From contig NZ_JASITA010000001.1 in assembly GCF_030063415.1 (NCBI RefSeq), positions 124,001 through 188,000 on the forward strand: a stretch of 64,000 nucleotides of DNA, written 5' to 3'. Positions 35,365 to 44,500 of this stretch are shown piece by piece (position 1 is the stretch's first letter; every line of letters begins with the position of its first letter). The notes beneath the pieces are model-generated. The model was not told the DNA's origin, made no database searches, and saw only the letters and a list, made by a program, of their open reading frames with translations. This stretch comes from Streptomyces sp. H27-C3 (GTDB lineage Bacteria; Actinomycetota; Actinomycetes; Streptomycetales; Streptomycetaceae). A program made the position numbers and the translations under genes.

Positions 35365-37164
35365 GTGACCGAAGGTGTGGCCGACAGAGGGATCAGCAGG
35401 CGCGGACTGGGTGGTGGCCTCATGGCGCTCGGTGGCGCCCTGGCGCTCGCGGGACTGCCCGCATCGGCGGCAGCGGCGGCCCCGCCCTCCGGTGGCAGGA
35501 CCACGCTGCGGCGCGGCTCGCCGGAGCGGGCCGGGCTGCTCCCGGGCCCCCTGCAGCAGCTCGTGTCGGACGCGGAGCGCTTCCTCGCCCCCTCCCCCAA
35601 GCACCCCTGGTACGCGGGGGCCGTCCTGCTCGCGGGCCGGGGCGGCACCGTGGCGCTGCACCGGCCGATCGGCTCGGCGGTGCGCTATTCGGCGTACGAC
35701 GAGAAGACGGACACGGGGGTCGAGTTCCCGGCGGAGCAGCGGATCGCGATGGCCGAGGACACCGTCTTCGACCTGGCATCGGTCTCCAAGCTCTTCACGT
35801 CCATTCTCGCCGTGCAGCAGATCGAGCGCGGCGCGCTGGAGCTGGAGGGGAAGGTCACCGCCTATCTCCCGGAGTTCGGGGGCGCGGGAAAGCAGGACAT
35901 CACGGTACGTCAGCTCCTCACCCACACCTCGGGGTTCCGTTCCTGGATCCCGCTCTACAAGGAGCCGACACGGGAGGGGAAGCTGAGGCTGCTGTGGAAC
36001 GAGGCGCCGACCAGCGCCCCCGGCACCAAGTACCTTTACTCGGACCTCAACCTGATCTCGCTCCAGCTGGTCCTGGAGGAGATCACCGGTCGCACTCTGG
36101 AGGCGCTGCTCCACGACGAGATCACCGCTCCGCTCGGGATGCACCGCACTCGCTTCAACCCGCCCGCCTCCTGGAAGCCGAAGATCGCGGCCACCGAGGA
36201 CGCCCGGCTGCCCTGGTCGGGTCTCGAACGCGGCCTGGTGTGGGGCGAGGTGCACGACGAGAACGCCTTCGGTTTCGGCGGCGTCGCCGGCCACGCCGGG
36301 GTCTTCTCCGACGCCTGGGACCTCGCGATCCTCGCCCGTACGCTGCTCAACGGCGGCGCGTACGGCCGCCGACGCATCCTGGAGCCGGAGTCGGTCGAGC
36401 TGATGTTCACCGACTTCAACACCGCGTTCCCAGGCGACGAGCACGGTCTGGGCTTCGAGCTCTACCAGCACTGGTACATGGGCGCGATGGCCACGCCCCG
36501 CACCGCGGGCCACACCGGCTTCACCGGCACCAGCCTGGTCCTCGACCCGTCGACCGACTCCTTCCTCGTGGTCCTGGGCAACTCGGTCCACCCGGTGCGC
36601 GGTTGGCGCTCCGGCAGCGCCCCGCGCTTCGCCGCCGCCAATAATCTGGCGCGCGCCGTCGCCGTACGCCCGGCCCACGACCGCACCGCCTGGTTCTCCG
36701 GCATGGCCGTCGCCGGCACCGCCACACTCACCCTGCCCGCACTGCGCCTGCCCAAGGACTGCCCACGGCTGCGCTGTTCGCTGTGGTGGGACACCGAACC
36801 CGGCTCGGACCGGCTCTTCCTCGAAGCCTCGGCGGATGAGGGCGCCCCCTGGCAGCCGGTGCCGTTCACCACCGTACGAACAGAGCGCGAGGACAACGCC
36901 CATGAGCCCGAGCCGCACCCCGACGGCTCCGCCACCGGCTGGTCCGGGCGGGTCTGGCACCGGCTGACCGCGGACCTGACCGCCTGGGGCGGCACGGACG
37001 TGACGCTGCGCTGGCGGTACACGACCGACACGCTGTACGTCGGACGCGGCGCGTACGTCGACGCCCTGCGGGTCGACAACGGGCGCCGCACCGTCTTCGA
37101 CGAGTCCAGGCCACGGGACGCCGCCCGCATCGAGGCCGTCGGCTGGACGGCCTCCGAGGACTGA
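35365..37164 (+). CDS. Exported beta-lactamase-fold serine hydrolase with C-terminal beta domain
   Basis: 599 aa from GTG 35365 (AAGGGG upstream). A Tat signal peptide (ISRRGLGGGLMALGG...ASAAAA) is followed by a class C beta-lactamase/DD-peptidase fold: SVSK (Ser nucleophile), YSDLN (Tyr general base) and HTGFTG. Family members cleave esters, D-amino peptides or glycans' N-acetyl partners. Residues after about 420 form an extra beta-rich domain that resembles a carbohydrate- or wall-binding module but is not identified. Stands alone; divergent from the monooxygenase operon. Confidence 0.88.
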   Translation: MTEGVADRGISRRGLGGGLMALGGALALAGLPASAAAAAPPSGGRTTLRRGSPERAGLLPGPLQQLVSDAERFLAPSPKHPWYAGAVLLAGRGGTVALHRPIGSAVRYSAYDEKTDTGVEFPAEQRIAMAEDTVFDLASVSKLFTSILAVQQIERGALELEGKVTAYLPEFGGAGKQDITVRQLLTHTSGFRSWIPLYKEPTREGKLRLLWNEAPTSAPGTKYLYSDLNLISLQLVLEEITGRTLEALLHDEITAPLGMHRTRFNPPASWKPKIAATEDARLPWSGLERGLVWGEVHDENAFGFGGVAGHAGVFSDAWDLAILARTLLNGGAYGRRRILEPESVELMFTDFNTAFPGDEHGLGFELYQHWYMGAMATPRTAGHTGFTGTSLVLDPSTDSFLVVLGNSVHPVRGWRSGSAPRFAAANNLARAVAVRPAHDRTAWFSGMAVAGTATLTLPALRLPKDCPRLRCSLWWDTEPGSDRLFLEASADEGAPWQPVPFTTVRTEREDNAHEPEPHPDGSATGWSGRVWHRLTADLTAWGGTDVTLRWRYTTDTLYVGRGAYVDALRVDNGRRTVFDESRPRDAARIEAVGWTASED

Positions 37165-37188
37165 CCGGCGCTCGCAGGCGCGGCCTCG

Positions 37189-37506
37189 CTACCGGCCCCG
37201 GCGCCGCAGGAGCAGGAGGGCGGCGCCGGCCAGCCCCGCCGCCGCCCCGGCGGACAGGACGCCGCGCCGGGACTGGACGGACAGCACCGACCACTGGGAC
37301 TGCAGGGACAGCGCCGACCCGGTGCTCAGGGCCGAGCCGATCGAGATGAACGACAGGGCGGACCCGACCGAGCCGATCGACAGTGAGCTGCCGATCGAGC
37401 CGACACTGAGGGCGGAGCCGACCGACCCGATGGAAAGCACCGACCCCACAGAGCCGATCGACAGCACCGAGTCCGACGACCAGAGCGACAAACGCGATTT
37501 CGACAT
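37189..37506 (-). CDS. Small protein with serine at every third residue and C-terminal membrane anchor
   Basis: 105 aa. From residue 6 or so to 80 almost every third residue is Ser, forming SxL-SxG-SxG nonapeptides (SVLSIGSVG repeated with V/I/A/S swaps). The last 25 residues are hydrophobic (AGAAAGLAGAALLLL) followed by RRRGR, like a tail anchor or sorting stop. No Cys or catalytic motif. The nine-residue triplet pattern would suit a triangular beta-solenoid. I do not recognise a named family. Convergent with the hydrolase gene, 24 bp between stops. Weak ribosome binding site. Confidence 0.6.
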   Translation of the reverse strand: MSKSRLSLWSSDSVLSIGSVGSVLSIGSVGSALSVGSIGSSLSIGSVGSALSFISIGSALSTGSALSLQSQWSVLSVQSRRGVLSAGAAAGLAGAALLLLRRRGR

Positions 37507-37816
37507 GGGACCACGTTACGACCTCACCCGCGATTGACAGTGGGAGAAGGAGCGACGTCTGGGGCCTTCGAAATCCAAGGCGGAGGAGGGAGTGATGGCG
37601 GGGCCATCGCGACTGACGACAACGCCGGAGGCGGAGGTCCCAGACGCCGCGACGCCGCTGCCAATCGTGGGTGAGGTCGTTAGAGGGCTCTGGTGGATGC
37701 GCGCAGAGTCCCACCGGGGACTCCAGTGACCGAACAGGACCCGAACCCGCCTTACAGGGAACGCATCCCTCCGGAGACGATCACTTTGTGGCGTTTCCTG
37801 ACCGTTCCCTCGCTGA
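37507..37816 (+). other. Gene-poor gap with two weak overlapping small open frames
   Basis: A 44-codon frame (ATG 37595, after GGAGGAGGG, to TGA 37729) overlaps as GTGA with a second frame starting GTG 37726 (VTEQDPNPPYRERIPP...). The second frame loses its protein-like character where the CopD remnant begins in another frame. They may be the start of a broken gene pair. No function proposed. Confidence 0.25.
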
Positions 37817-38084
37817 TGGCTGCCGCTCGATCAGATCCTGAGCAGTGCCTACGGCCGTACGCTGCTGGCCAAGCTGCTCCCGGTCGCCCTGGTGGGGCTG
37901 CTCGCCCTGGTGGCCAGGCGGCGACTGCACCGGACGCGGCGCGGGCCGGGTGCCTTCCTGGCGGCCCGGGTGGAGCTGGTGGCGCTGGTGGCGCTGGGCG
38001 CGGTGGTACTCGTATCGGCGCTGCTGACCGCTGTGCCGGTTCCGGTGGCGGTAGGTGTCCGGGGCCGCCGGGCTCGGGCACCTC
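37817..38084 (+). pseudogene. Fragment of a CopD-type copper-resistance membrane protein
   Basis: One frame, closed by a stop at 37814-37816 and with no start, reads SSAYGRTLLAKLLPVALVGLLALVARRR, then a charged loop and VELVALVALGAVVLVSALLTAVPVP. This is the pattern of the last membrane helices of CopD/YcnJ-type proteins. The upstream periplasmic and membrane part is missing, and the frame runs into the end of the convergent oxidoreductase gene. Non-functional remnant. Confidence 0.55.
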
Positions 38085-39671
38085 TCAACGGCCGAGCGCC
38101 GCCATCGCCGCGTTGTGGCCCGGGATGCCGCTGACTCCGCCGCCCCGGACGGCGCCCGCCCCGCACAGCAGCACGTTCGCGTGCGCCGTCTCCACACCCC
38201 ACCTTCCGGTCCCGGCCGACTCGTCGGCGTACGGGAAGGCGAGCGGGCGGTGGAAGATGTTGCCGCCGGGCAGCCGCAGTTCGGCTTCGAGGTCGAGCGG
38301 GGTCTTCGCCTCGATGCAGGGACGCCCGTCCTCGTCGAGCGCGAGACAGTCGGCGATCGGCTCGGCGAGGTGGGCGTCGAGCTGGGCGAGGGTCGCCTTG
38401 AGCAGGCTCTCGCGCGCCCCGTCGTTGTCGTGCGCGAAGAGCCCCGCAGGGGTGTGCAGTCCGAAGAGCGTCAGGGTCTGGTAGCCCTGCTCGGCCAGTT
38501 CGGGGCCGAGGATCGACGGGTCCGTCAGCGAGTGGCAGTAGATCTCGGACGGCGGCGCGCTCGGCAGCCTGCCCGCCGCCGCTTCCCGGTACGCCACCGC
38601 CAACTGCTCGTACCCCTCGGCCACATGGAACGTCCCGGCGAAGGCGTCACTCGGCGAAGCCGCGCGGTCGCGCAGTTCGGGGAGGCGGCGCAGCAACATG
38701 TTGACCTTGAGCTGGGCACCTTCGTACGGTGCCCGGGGCGCGTCGCCGAGCAGGGCCGCGAGCGCCTGCGGAGACGCGTTCACCAGGACCTGGAAGGCCG
38801 CGACCGCGCCCTCCTCTTGGTCCGTGCGCCAGGAGACCTCGGCCCGGGTCCCGTCGGTCTCGACACGGGTCACCTCGCGCCCGGTGACGATCCGCGCGCC
38901 CGCCGACCGGGCGGCGGTGGCGAGTGCGTCGGTGAGGGCTCCCATGCCGCCCACCGGTACGTTCCAATCGCCGGTGCCGCCGCCGATCACGTGGTAGAGG
39001 AAGCAGCGGTTCTGTGCCAGGGACGGGTCGTGCGCGTCGGCGAACGTGCCGATCAGCGCGTCGGTCAGTGCGACGCCCCGCACGAGGTCGTCCTCGAAGG
39101 TGTCCTCGATCGCGACGCCGAGCGGCTCGTCGAAAAGCATCCGCCAGGCGTCCGCGTCGCCGATCCGCTCGCGCAGGGCCTCGCGGGTGGGGAGCGGCTC
39201 GGTGAGTGTGGGGAAGACCCGCTCCGCGACCCGGCGTGTCATCGCGTAGAACCGCTGCCAGGACTCGAAGTCCCGGTCGGCTCCTGTGAGCGCCCGGAAC
39301 GAGCCGCGGGTGCGGTCTTCGCCACCGCCGACCAGCAGGCCGGTCGGGGCGCCGTGCCGCTGGGCGGGGGTATACGAGGAGATGGTGCGTTCCCGGACGG
39401 TGAAGCGCAGCCCGAGATCGCGCACGATCTTGTCCGGCAGCAGGCTGACCAGGTACGAGTAGCGGGACAGCCGGGCGTCGAACCCCGCGAAGGGGCGGGT
39501 GGAGACGGCGGCTCCGCCGGTGTGGCCGAGCCGCTCCAGGACGAGGACCGAGCGCCCGGCGCGCGCCAGATAGGTGGCGGCGACCAGCCCGTTGTGACCG
39601 CCGCCCACGATCACGACGTCGTAGGAGTCATGGGCTGCCCCGCCTGTCCGGGGGGCGTCCTGTACGGGCAT
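38085..39671 (-). CDS. Phytoene-desaturase-like FAD oxidoreductase (PYROXD2 type)
   Basis: 528 aa from ATG 39671; an in-frame upstream extension of 20 residues is possible. The dinucleotide-binding VVIVGGGHNGLVAATYLARAG and the C-terminal FAD signature AVRGGGVSGIPGHNAA match the COG1233 group that includes carotenoid desaturases and animal PYROXD2. No carotenoid genes are nearby, so a carotenoid role is unlikely. Substrate unknown. Cytoplasmic, no signal. Confidence 0.8.
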   Translation of the reverse strand: MPVQDAPRTGGAAHDSYDVVIVGGGHNGLVAATYLARAGRSVLVLERLGHTGGAAVSTRPFAGFDARLSRYSYLVSLLPDKIVRDLGLRFTVRERTISSYTPAQRHGAPTGLLVGGGEDRTRGSFRALTGADRDFESWQRFYAMTRRVAERVFPTLTEPLPTREALRERIGDADAWRMLFDEPLGVAIEDTFEDDLVRGVALTDALIGTFADAHDPSLAQNRCFLYHVIGGGTGDWNVPVGGMGALTDALATAARSAGARIVTGREVTRVETDGTRAEVSWRTDQEEGAVAAFQVLVNASPQALAALLGDAPRAPYEGAQLKVNMLLRRLPELRDRAASPSDAFAGTFHVAEGYEQLAVAYREAAAGRLPSAPPSEIYCHSLTDPSILGPELAEQGYQTLTLFGLHTPAGLFAHDNDGARESLLKATLAQLDAHLAEPIADCLALDEDGRPCIEAKTPLDLEAELRLPGGNIFHRPLAFPYADESAGTGRWGVETAHANVLLCGAGAVRGGGVSGIPGHNAAMAALGR

Positions 39672-39797
39672 GGCCTCACACGCTCCTGTCTCGGGTACTG
39701 CTCTCTCGCCGGCTCCGGGCTCCGGACCCACCGCTGTCCAGTGTGGCCCGGAGGCGTCAGTGATGTCAGTGGTGTCAGAAGCGAAGCGTCAGTGGTG

Positions 39798-42062
39798 TCA
39801 GAGGCTCTGGGCTCCGCGCTGCTGGCGCAGCGCCGCCACCCGCCGGTACAGCTCCACGGCCTCCGCGCCGCGACCGAGTTGCTCCAGGCAGTGCGCCTCG
39901 TCGTTGCGGCTGGCCAGGGCGTCGGGGTGGTCGGCGCCCAGCACGCGCTGGCGGGCCTCCGCGACCTGCCGGTACACCTCGAGGGCGTCGGCCCAGCGGC
40001 CCAGCCAGCCGAGGCCGACGGCGACCTCACGCCGGCTGACGAGCGTGTCGGGGTGGTCCGGCCCCAGCACGCGCTCTCGTATCGCGCACACGTCGCGCGC
40101 CTCGGCGAGAGCCTCCTCCCAGCGGGCGAGCCGCCCGAGGTTGACGCCGAGGCCGTGCCGTGCGCGCAGCGTCTCGGGGTCGGCGGGGCCGTGCACGCGG
40201 GTGCGGTCGTCCACGAGGGAGCGGTAGAGCTCCAGGGCCTCCGCGCTGCGGCCGAGGCGGCCGAGGCTTATACCGACCTCGTAGCGGGCCGAGAGCGTGT
40301 CGGGATGGTCGGCGCCGAGCGCCTGGGCCCTGGCCGCCGCGACCTCGCGGTAGGTCTGGAGCGCCTCCGACCAGCGGCCCAGCTGGCCGAGCGCGTAGGC
40401 GACCTCGTACTGGGTGACGAGAGTGTCGGGGTGGGTCGCGCCGAGCACCCTGGTACGGGCCGCCGCGACCTCGTGCGCCATGCGGTACGAGTCCTCCAGG
40501 CGACCGAGCCTGCTCAGGTTGAACGCCAGGTTGTGCCGGCAGCGCAGGGTGTCGGGGTGCTCGGGTCCCATGGTGCGCTCGCGCGACGCGAGCACCGCGG
40601 CGTACACCTGATGGGCCTCGAAGTGCCGGCCGAGCTGGCCCAGTACGTACGCCATCTCCTGGCGCGCGGCGAGGGTTTCGGGGTGGTCCGGGCCCATGGT
40701 GCGCTCCCGGCCGTCCGCCACCCGGCCGAACTCGCGCAGCGCGTCCGCCGCACGGCCGGTCCTGCTGAGGGTGAAGCCGACCTCGTAGTGGCTGGCGAGC
40801 GTGTCGGGGTGGTCGGGGCCCAGCGCGTGCTCGCGCTCGACGGCGACCGCGCGGTGCACCTCACCGGCCTCCGTCCAACGGCCCAGCCGCCCGAGGCTGA
40901 GGCCCGCGTTGTGCCTGCTGTTGAGGACGGTGAGCACCTCGGGCGGCGGCGTGGGCCGCTCCTGGCGCTGCGGAGCCTGCACGGTGACCCCGGCGCGCAG
41001 ACCGACGCCGGTGGTCCACTCCCCCGTCAGCCCGGCGGAGTGGTCGTGCGCGGCGGCCGGCGACGGCCAGGTCCCGCTCGCCTTGTGCCCGGTGGTCATC
41101 CCCCGGGTCCAGGACGGGAGCCTGGGCGCGAGCGAGGGCGGCTGCTCGGGGCGGGCGCCGAACGGGCGCGGTACGGGCGAGGGCACGGCCGCCAGGGCGT
41201 AGACGGCGCCGGATGCGCGCCCCGCGGTGAGGCGGTGGGCGAGGTCCCTGGCGTCGGACGGTCGCTCGTCGGGGGCCTTGGCGAGCAGGTCGAGGACGAT
41301 CCGGTCGAAGAACTCGGGGAGTTCCTCGCGGTGGGTGCGCGGTGGCTCCGGCTGGGTGTCACGGTGGCCGACGAGGACCGCCCAGGCGTCGTCCAGGTCG
41401 AACGGCGGCACTCCGGTGGCGATCTCGTACAGCACACAGCCGAGCGAGTAGAGATCGCTGCGGTGATCGACGTGGACGCCGCCGATCTGCTCGGGCGACA
41501 TGTAGTGGGGGGTACCCATGGCGATGCCCGTGCCGGTGAGCCGGGAGGTGATGCCGATGTCGTGGCCCAGGCGCGCGATGCCGAAGTCGCAGATCTTCAC
41601 CGAGCCGTCGGTCAGCCGCATGATGTTGGCGGGCTTCAAGTCACGGTGGATGATGCCCTGTTCATGGGTGTAGGCGAGGGCCCAGGCGACCTGCTCGGCG
41701 ATGTCGACGACATCGGGGACGGCCAGCGGGTGGGCCTTGTTGTCCTCCAGGAGCTGGCTGAGGTTGCGCCCCTCCAGTAGCTCCATGACCAGATAGAGGA
41801 CGCCCTCGTGCTCCCCGAAGTCGTGCACGACGGTGACGCCCCGGTGCTGGAGAGCGGCGGCGACGCGCGCCTCGCGGCGAAAGCGTTCGCGAAGGACTCT
41901 CGTGAAGGACTGATCGTGCTGGGGGCCCATCGGCTTGAGGCACTTCACGGCGACCCGTCGGCCCAGCGACTCGTCGCGGGCACGCCACACCTCGCCCATG
42001 CCCCCGCGCCCGATCAGATCGAGCAGCCGGTACCGGCCCTGGATCAGCCTGGTGTCCGCCAT
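39798..42062 (-). CDS. Ser/Thr protein kinase with C-terminal TPR repeats
   Basis: 754 aa. Eukaryotic-type kinase domain in the first 275 residues: GRGGMGEVW, VAVK, HRDLKPANIM, DFG and MSPEQIGG are all intact, so it should be active. A Pro-rich linker follows. Residues 370-745 hold about nine 42-residue tetratricopeptide repeats of the kinesin-light-chain type, each with GPDHPDTL-like turns. No transmembrane segment, so a soluble kinase whose TPR part probably binds partners. The start overlaps the MpaB-like gene by 19 bp, so the two are co-transcribed. Confidence 0.93.
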   Translation of the reverse strand: MADTRLIQGRYRLLDLIGRGGMGEVWRARDESLGRRVAVKCLKPMGPQHDQSFTRVLRERFRREARVAAALQHRGVTVVHDFGEHEGVLYLVMELLEGRNLSQLLEDNKAHPLAVPDVVDIAEQVAWALAYTHEQGIIHRDLKPANIMRLTDGSVKICDFGIARLGHDIGITSRLTGTGIAMGTPHYMSPEQIGGVHVDHRSDLYSLGCVLYEIATGVPPFDLDDAWAVLVGHRDTQPEPPRTHREELPEFFDRIVLDLLAKAPDERPSDARDLAHRLTAGRASGAVYALAAVPSPVPRPFGARPEQPPSLAPRLPSWTRGMTTGHKASGTWPSPAAAHDHSAGLTGEWTTGVGLRAGVTVQAPQRQERPTPPPEVLTVLNSRHNAGLSLGRLGRWTEAGEVHRAVAVEREHALGPDHPDTLASHYEVGFTLSRTGRAADALREFGRVADGRERTMGPDHPETLAARQEMAYVLGQLGRHFEAHQVYAAVLASRERTMGPEHPDTLRCRHNLAFNLSRLGRLEDSYRMAHEVAAARTRVLGATHPDTLVTQYEVAYALGQLGRWSEALQTYREVAAARAQALGADHPDTLSARYEVGISLGRLGRSAEALELYRSLVDDRTRVHGPADPETLRARHGLGVNLGRLARWEEALAEARDVCAIRERVLGPDHPDTLVSRREVAVGLGWLGRWADALEVYRQVAEARQRVLGADHPDALASRNDEAHCLEQLGRGAEAVELYRRVAALRQQRGAQSL

Positions 42063-42970
42063 CTCGTGCTGTCGCCCCCGTCGTTTTGCTGCGCCCTCCC
42101 CGGCTCGTCCAGTATGGCCGCCCGACGGGTGAGTTTGTACGGTGCCGGACGCGCGTCGGGCCCGAGCCGGGCCATCGCCTTGAGGATGTGGCCCGGTGGA
42201 AGTTGCCAGCGCACACGCGCGGGGACAGCCCGCAGGGCGGTTCCGGTTACGACCAGGCGGCGGGTGACGGTGCGCGCGGAGGGGGCGGGACGTCCGTACA
42301 GCTCATGGGCGTAGGGGGGCAGGGAGGCGTACGCGAGCCCGGCGACGCGCCGCCACAGCAGCATGCGCGCCGGTACGAGCAGCGGGTGAACGGGCGGTTT
42401 GCGGAGGAAACCGTCGACGGCGCGCGCTTCGGGGCCCACCGCGAGTTGTGGCCGCACTTTTTCGAAGTATGTGGCGAGCCCGGCCGTGGACGCGGGGACG
42501 GTCGCGGGGTCCAGGCCGACCAGCCGCGCGCCCTCACGGTGTTCTTCGATGTAGCGGTCGGCCTGGGCCGCGTCGAGGCGGAAGCCGGAGCGACGCAGGA
42601 CGTGCAAATAGGAGTCGACCTCGGCGCAGTGCACCCATCGCAGCAGCTCGGGCTCGTCGACTCCGTAGCGCTCGCCCGTCGCGGGGTCGGTGGCGCCCAG
42701 CATGCTGTGGATCTTACGGACCCGGGCGCCGGCCCGTTCGGCCGCTTCCTTCGTGCCGTAGGTGATGGTGCCGACGAAACCGGCGGTGCGCATCAGCCTG
42801 CCCCAGGCGTCGTTGCGGAAGTCGCTGTTCTGCATGACTCCGCGCACGGCGCGCGGGTGCAGGGCCTGGAGGTAGAGGGCCCGGATGCCCGCGACCCACA
42901 TCATCGGGTCGCCGTGCATCTGCCAGGTGACGGACTCGGGCCCGAACAGGCCCGGATCGGCGTCGCGCAT
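42044..42970 (-). CDS. MpaB-like oxygenase (DUF2236)
   Basis: 308 aa from ATG 42970, preceded by GGGGAGG; a longer start at 43066 lacks a site. Family features include WxxHGDPMMWVAGIRALYLQALHPRAVRGV near the N-terminus and HxxD/E residues that bind heme or metal in latex clearing protein and mycophenolate MpaB relatives. Reaction unknown here. It leads a two-gene operon with the TPR kinase, which may control or be controlled by it; that link is inference from the 19-bp overlap. Confidence 0.8.
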   Translation of the reverse strand: MRDADPGLFGPESVTWQMHGDPMMWVAGIRALYLQALHPRAVRGVMQNSDFRNDAWGRLMRTAGFVGTITYGTKEAAERAGARVRKIHSMLGATDPATGERYGVDEPELLRWVHCAEVDSYLHVLRRSGFRLDAAQADRYIEEHREGARLVGLDPATVPASTAGLATYFEKVRPQLAVGPEARAVDGFLRKPPVHPLLVPARMLLWRRVAGLAYASLPPYAHELYGRPAPSARTVTRRLVVTGTALRAVPARVRWQLPPGHILKAMARLGPDARPAPYKLTRRAAILDEPGRAQQNDGGDSTRWRTPG

Positions 42971-43072
42971 GTCCCGCCTCCCCAGTGCTGGTCCCCGTAC
43001 GGTCTGCTCTATCAGCTCGCTGCCCACGGGACCAGGCCACCACGGGGGCGAATCGCTGCATTCCATGACGAA

Positions 43073-44356
43073 ATGGCGATGCATGACCCGGTGACCGCCG
43101 CCCTGACGCAGGTCCACGCCCGGCTGGCGAGCCAGCGCGACGGCAAACTCGCCGACTACATCACGCAGCTCGCCCTGGCCGACGCGGGCACCTTCGGTCT
43201 TGCCCTGGTGAGCATGGAGGGCCATCAGTACCGGGCGGGCCGCGCGCAGTCGCCGTTCACCGTCCAGTCTGTGTCCAAACCCTTCGTCTACGCCCTGGTC
43301 CTGGCCGAGCTGGGCCTGGAGGAGGTGACGCGGTGGGTGGACGCGGAGCCGAGCGGCGAGGCGTTCAACGCGATCAGTCTCGAACCGGGGACCGGGCGTC
43401 CGGCGAACGCGATGATCAATGCCGGGGCCATCGCCTGCACGGCCCTGATCCCCGGCCCCACCGGGGCGCGGCGCTTCGATCGCATCCTGGGAATCCTGAG
43501 CCGCTTCGCGGGGCGCAACCTCGATGTCGACGAGAGCGTGTACGCCTCGGAGTCGGCCTCCGGGGACCGCAATCGCGCGCTCGCCTGCCTGATGAGCAGC
43601 ACGGGGTCGCTGCCCGGCGACCCGTCCGGGGCAGTGGACACCTACTTCCGCCAGTGCGCGGTGCGGGTGACCGCCGTCGACCTCGCGGTCATGGTGGCGA
43701 CCCTGGCCAACGGCGGCACCAACCCGGTGACAGGCAGCGCTGTCGTGCCGGAGCCGGTGGCGGTGCAGGTGCTTGCGGTGATGGCCTCGTGCGGCATGTA
43801 CGACGCCTCCGGCAAGTGGCTGCTGAGGGTCGGGCTGCCGGCGAAGAGCGGGGTCGCGGGCGGGCTGATCGCCGCGAGCCCCGCACGATTCGGCGTCGCC
43901 GCCTTCAGTCCGCCGCTGGATCCGGCCGGAACGCCGGTGCGCGGCGCGGCGGCGATGCGGGAGCTCTCCGAACGGTTCGGCCTGCACCTGATGCACAACC
44001 CGGCACGCGGCGCCCCCACGTTCTCCCTCAGCGGCGGGCAGGACGAGCGGGTGACCCTGGTGGCCGCCCAAGGGGCCATCGACTTCACCGCCGCTGAACG
44101 GCTGCTGTACGCACTGTCCCCCCTCGCCCTGAAGACCGGAGGCGGGGTGGTCCTCGACCTCGCGGACGTCATGAGCGTCGATGCCCGCGCCACGGAAATG
44201 GTGCGGGCCGCCCTCACGGGCCTGGGCGCTCAGGGGCGCCCGGTGGCCGTAGTGGGCCGGCTGGGGAGCGCCGCGGCGGGAACCGGGCCCGGCCGGCGGA
44301 GCTTCACCTCCGGGCAGGAGGCTGTCGCGTGCTGCGCCGAGGTCGGCCGCCCCTGA
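43073..44356 (+). CDS. Glutaminase fused to a STAS domain
   Basis: 427 aa. Residues 1-310 are a serine-dependent glutaminase (Gln to Glu plus ammonia), with SVSKPF holding the catalytic Ser and Lys and the NPVTG region conserved. The last 110 residues read as a STAS/anti-sigma-antagonist-like fold (GAIDFTAAERLLYAL, VVLDLADVMSVDA). Such fusions are known among actinobacterial and other bacterial glutaminases. Start ATG 43073 has a weak site; ATG 43079 is an alternative. Divergent from the MpaB-kinase operon. Confidence 0.88.
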   Translation: MAMHDPVTAALTQVHARLASQRDGKLADYITQLALADAGTFGLALVSMEGHQYRAGRAQSPFTVQSVSKPFVYALVLAELGLEEVTRWVDAEPSGEAFNAISLEPGTGRPANAMINAGAIACTALIPGPTGARRFDRILGILSRFAGRNLDVDESVYASESASGDRNRALACLMSSTGSLPGDPSGAVDTYFRQCAVRVTAVDLAVMVATLANGGTNPVTGSAVVPEPVAVQVLAVMASCGMYDASGKWLLRVGLPAKSGVAGGLIAASPARFGVAAFSPPLDPAGTPVRGAAAMRELSERFGLHLMHNPARGAPTFSLSGGQDERVTLVAAQGAIDFTAAERLLYALSPLALKTGGGVVLDLADVMSVDARATEMVRAALTGLGAQGRPVAVVGRLGSAAAGTGPGRRSFTSGQEAVACCAEVGRP

Positions 44357-44500
44357 GCCGCCTTCACCGGTCGGCTCACGCGGTGGGCGTAACGCCGACG
44401 AAGTGGCTGACCCGCCGGCGCAGTGCGCTCCGACCGACGAGTGCCCAAAAGGCCCGTCGGCGGCAAGTCCGGCATGCGTGCCGTCCGATGGCTCCGCCCG

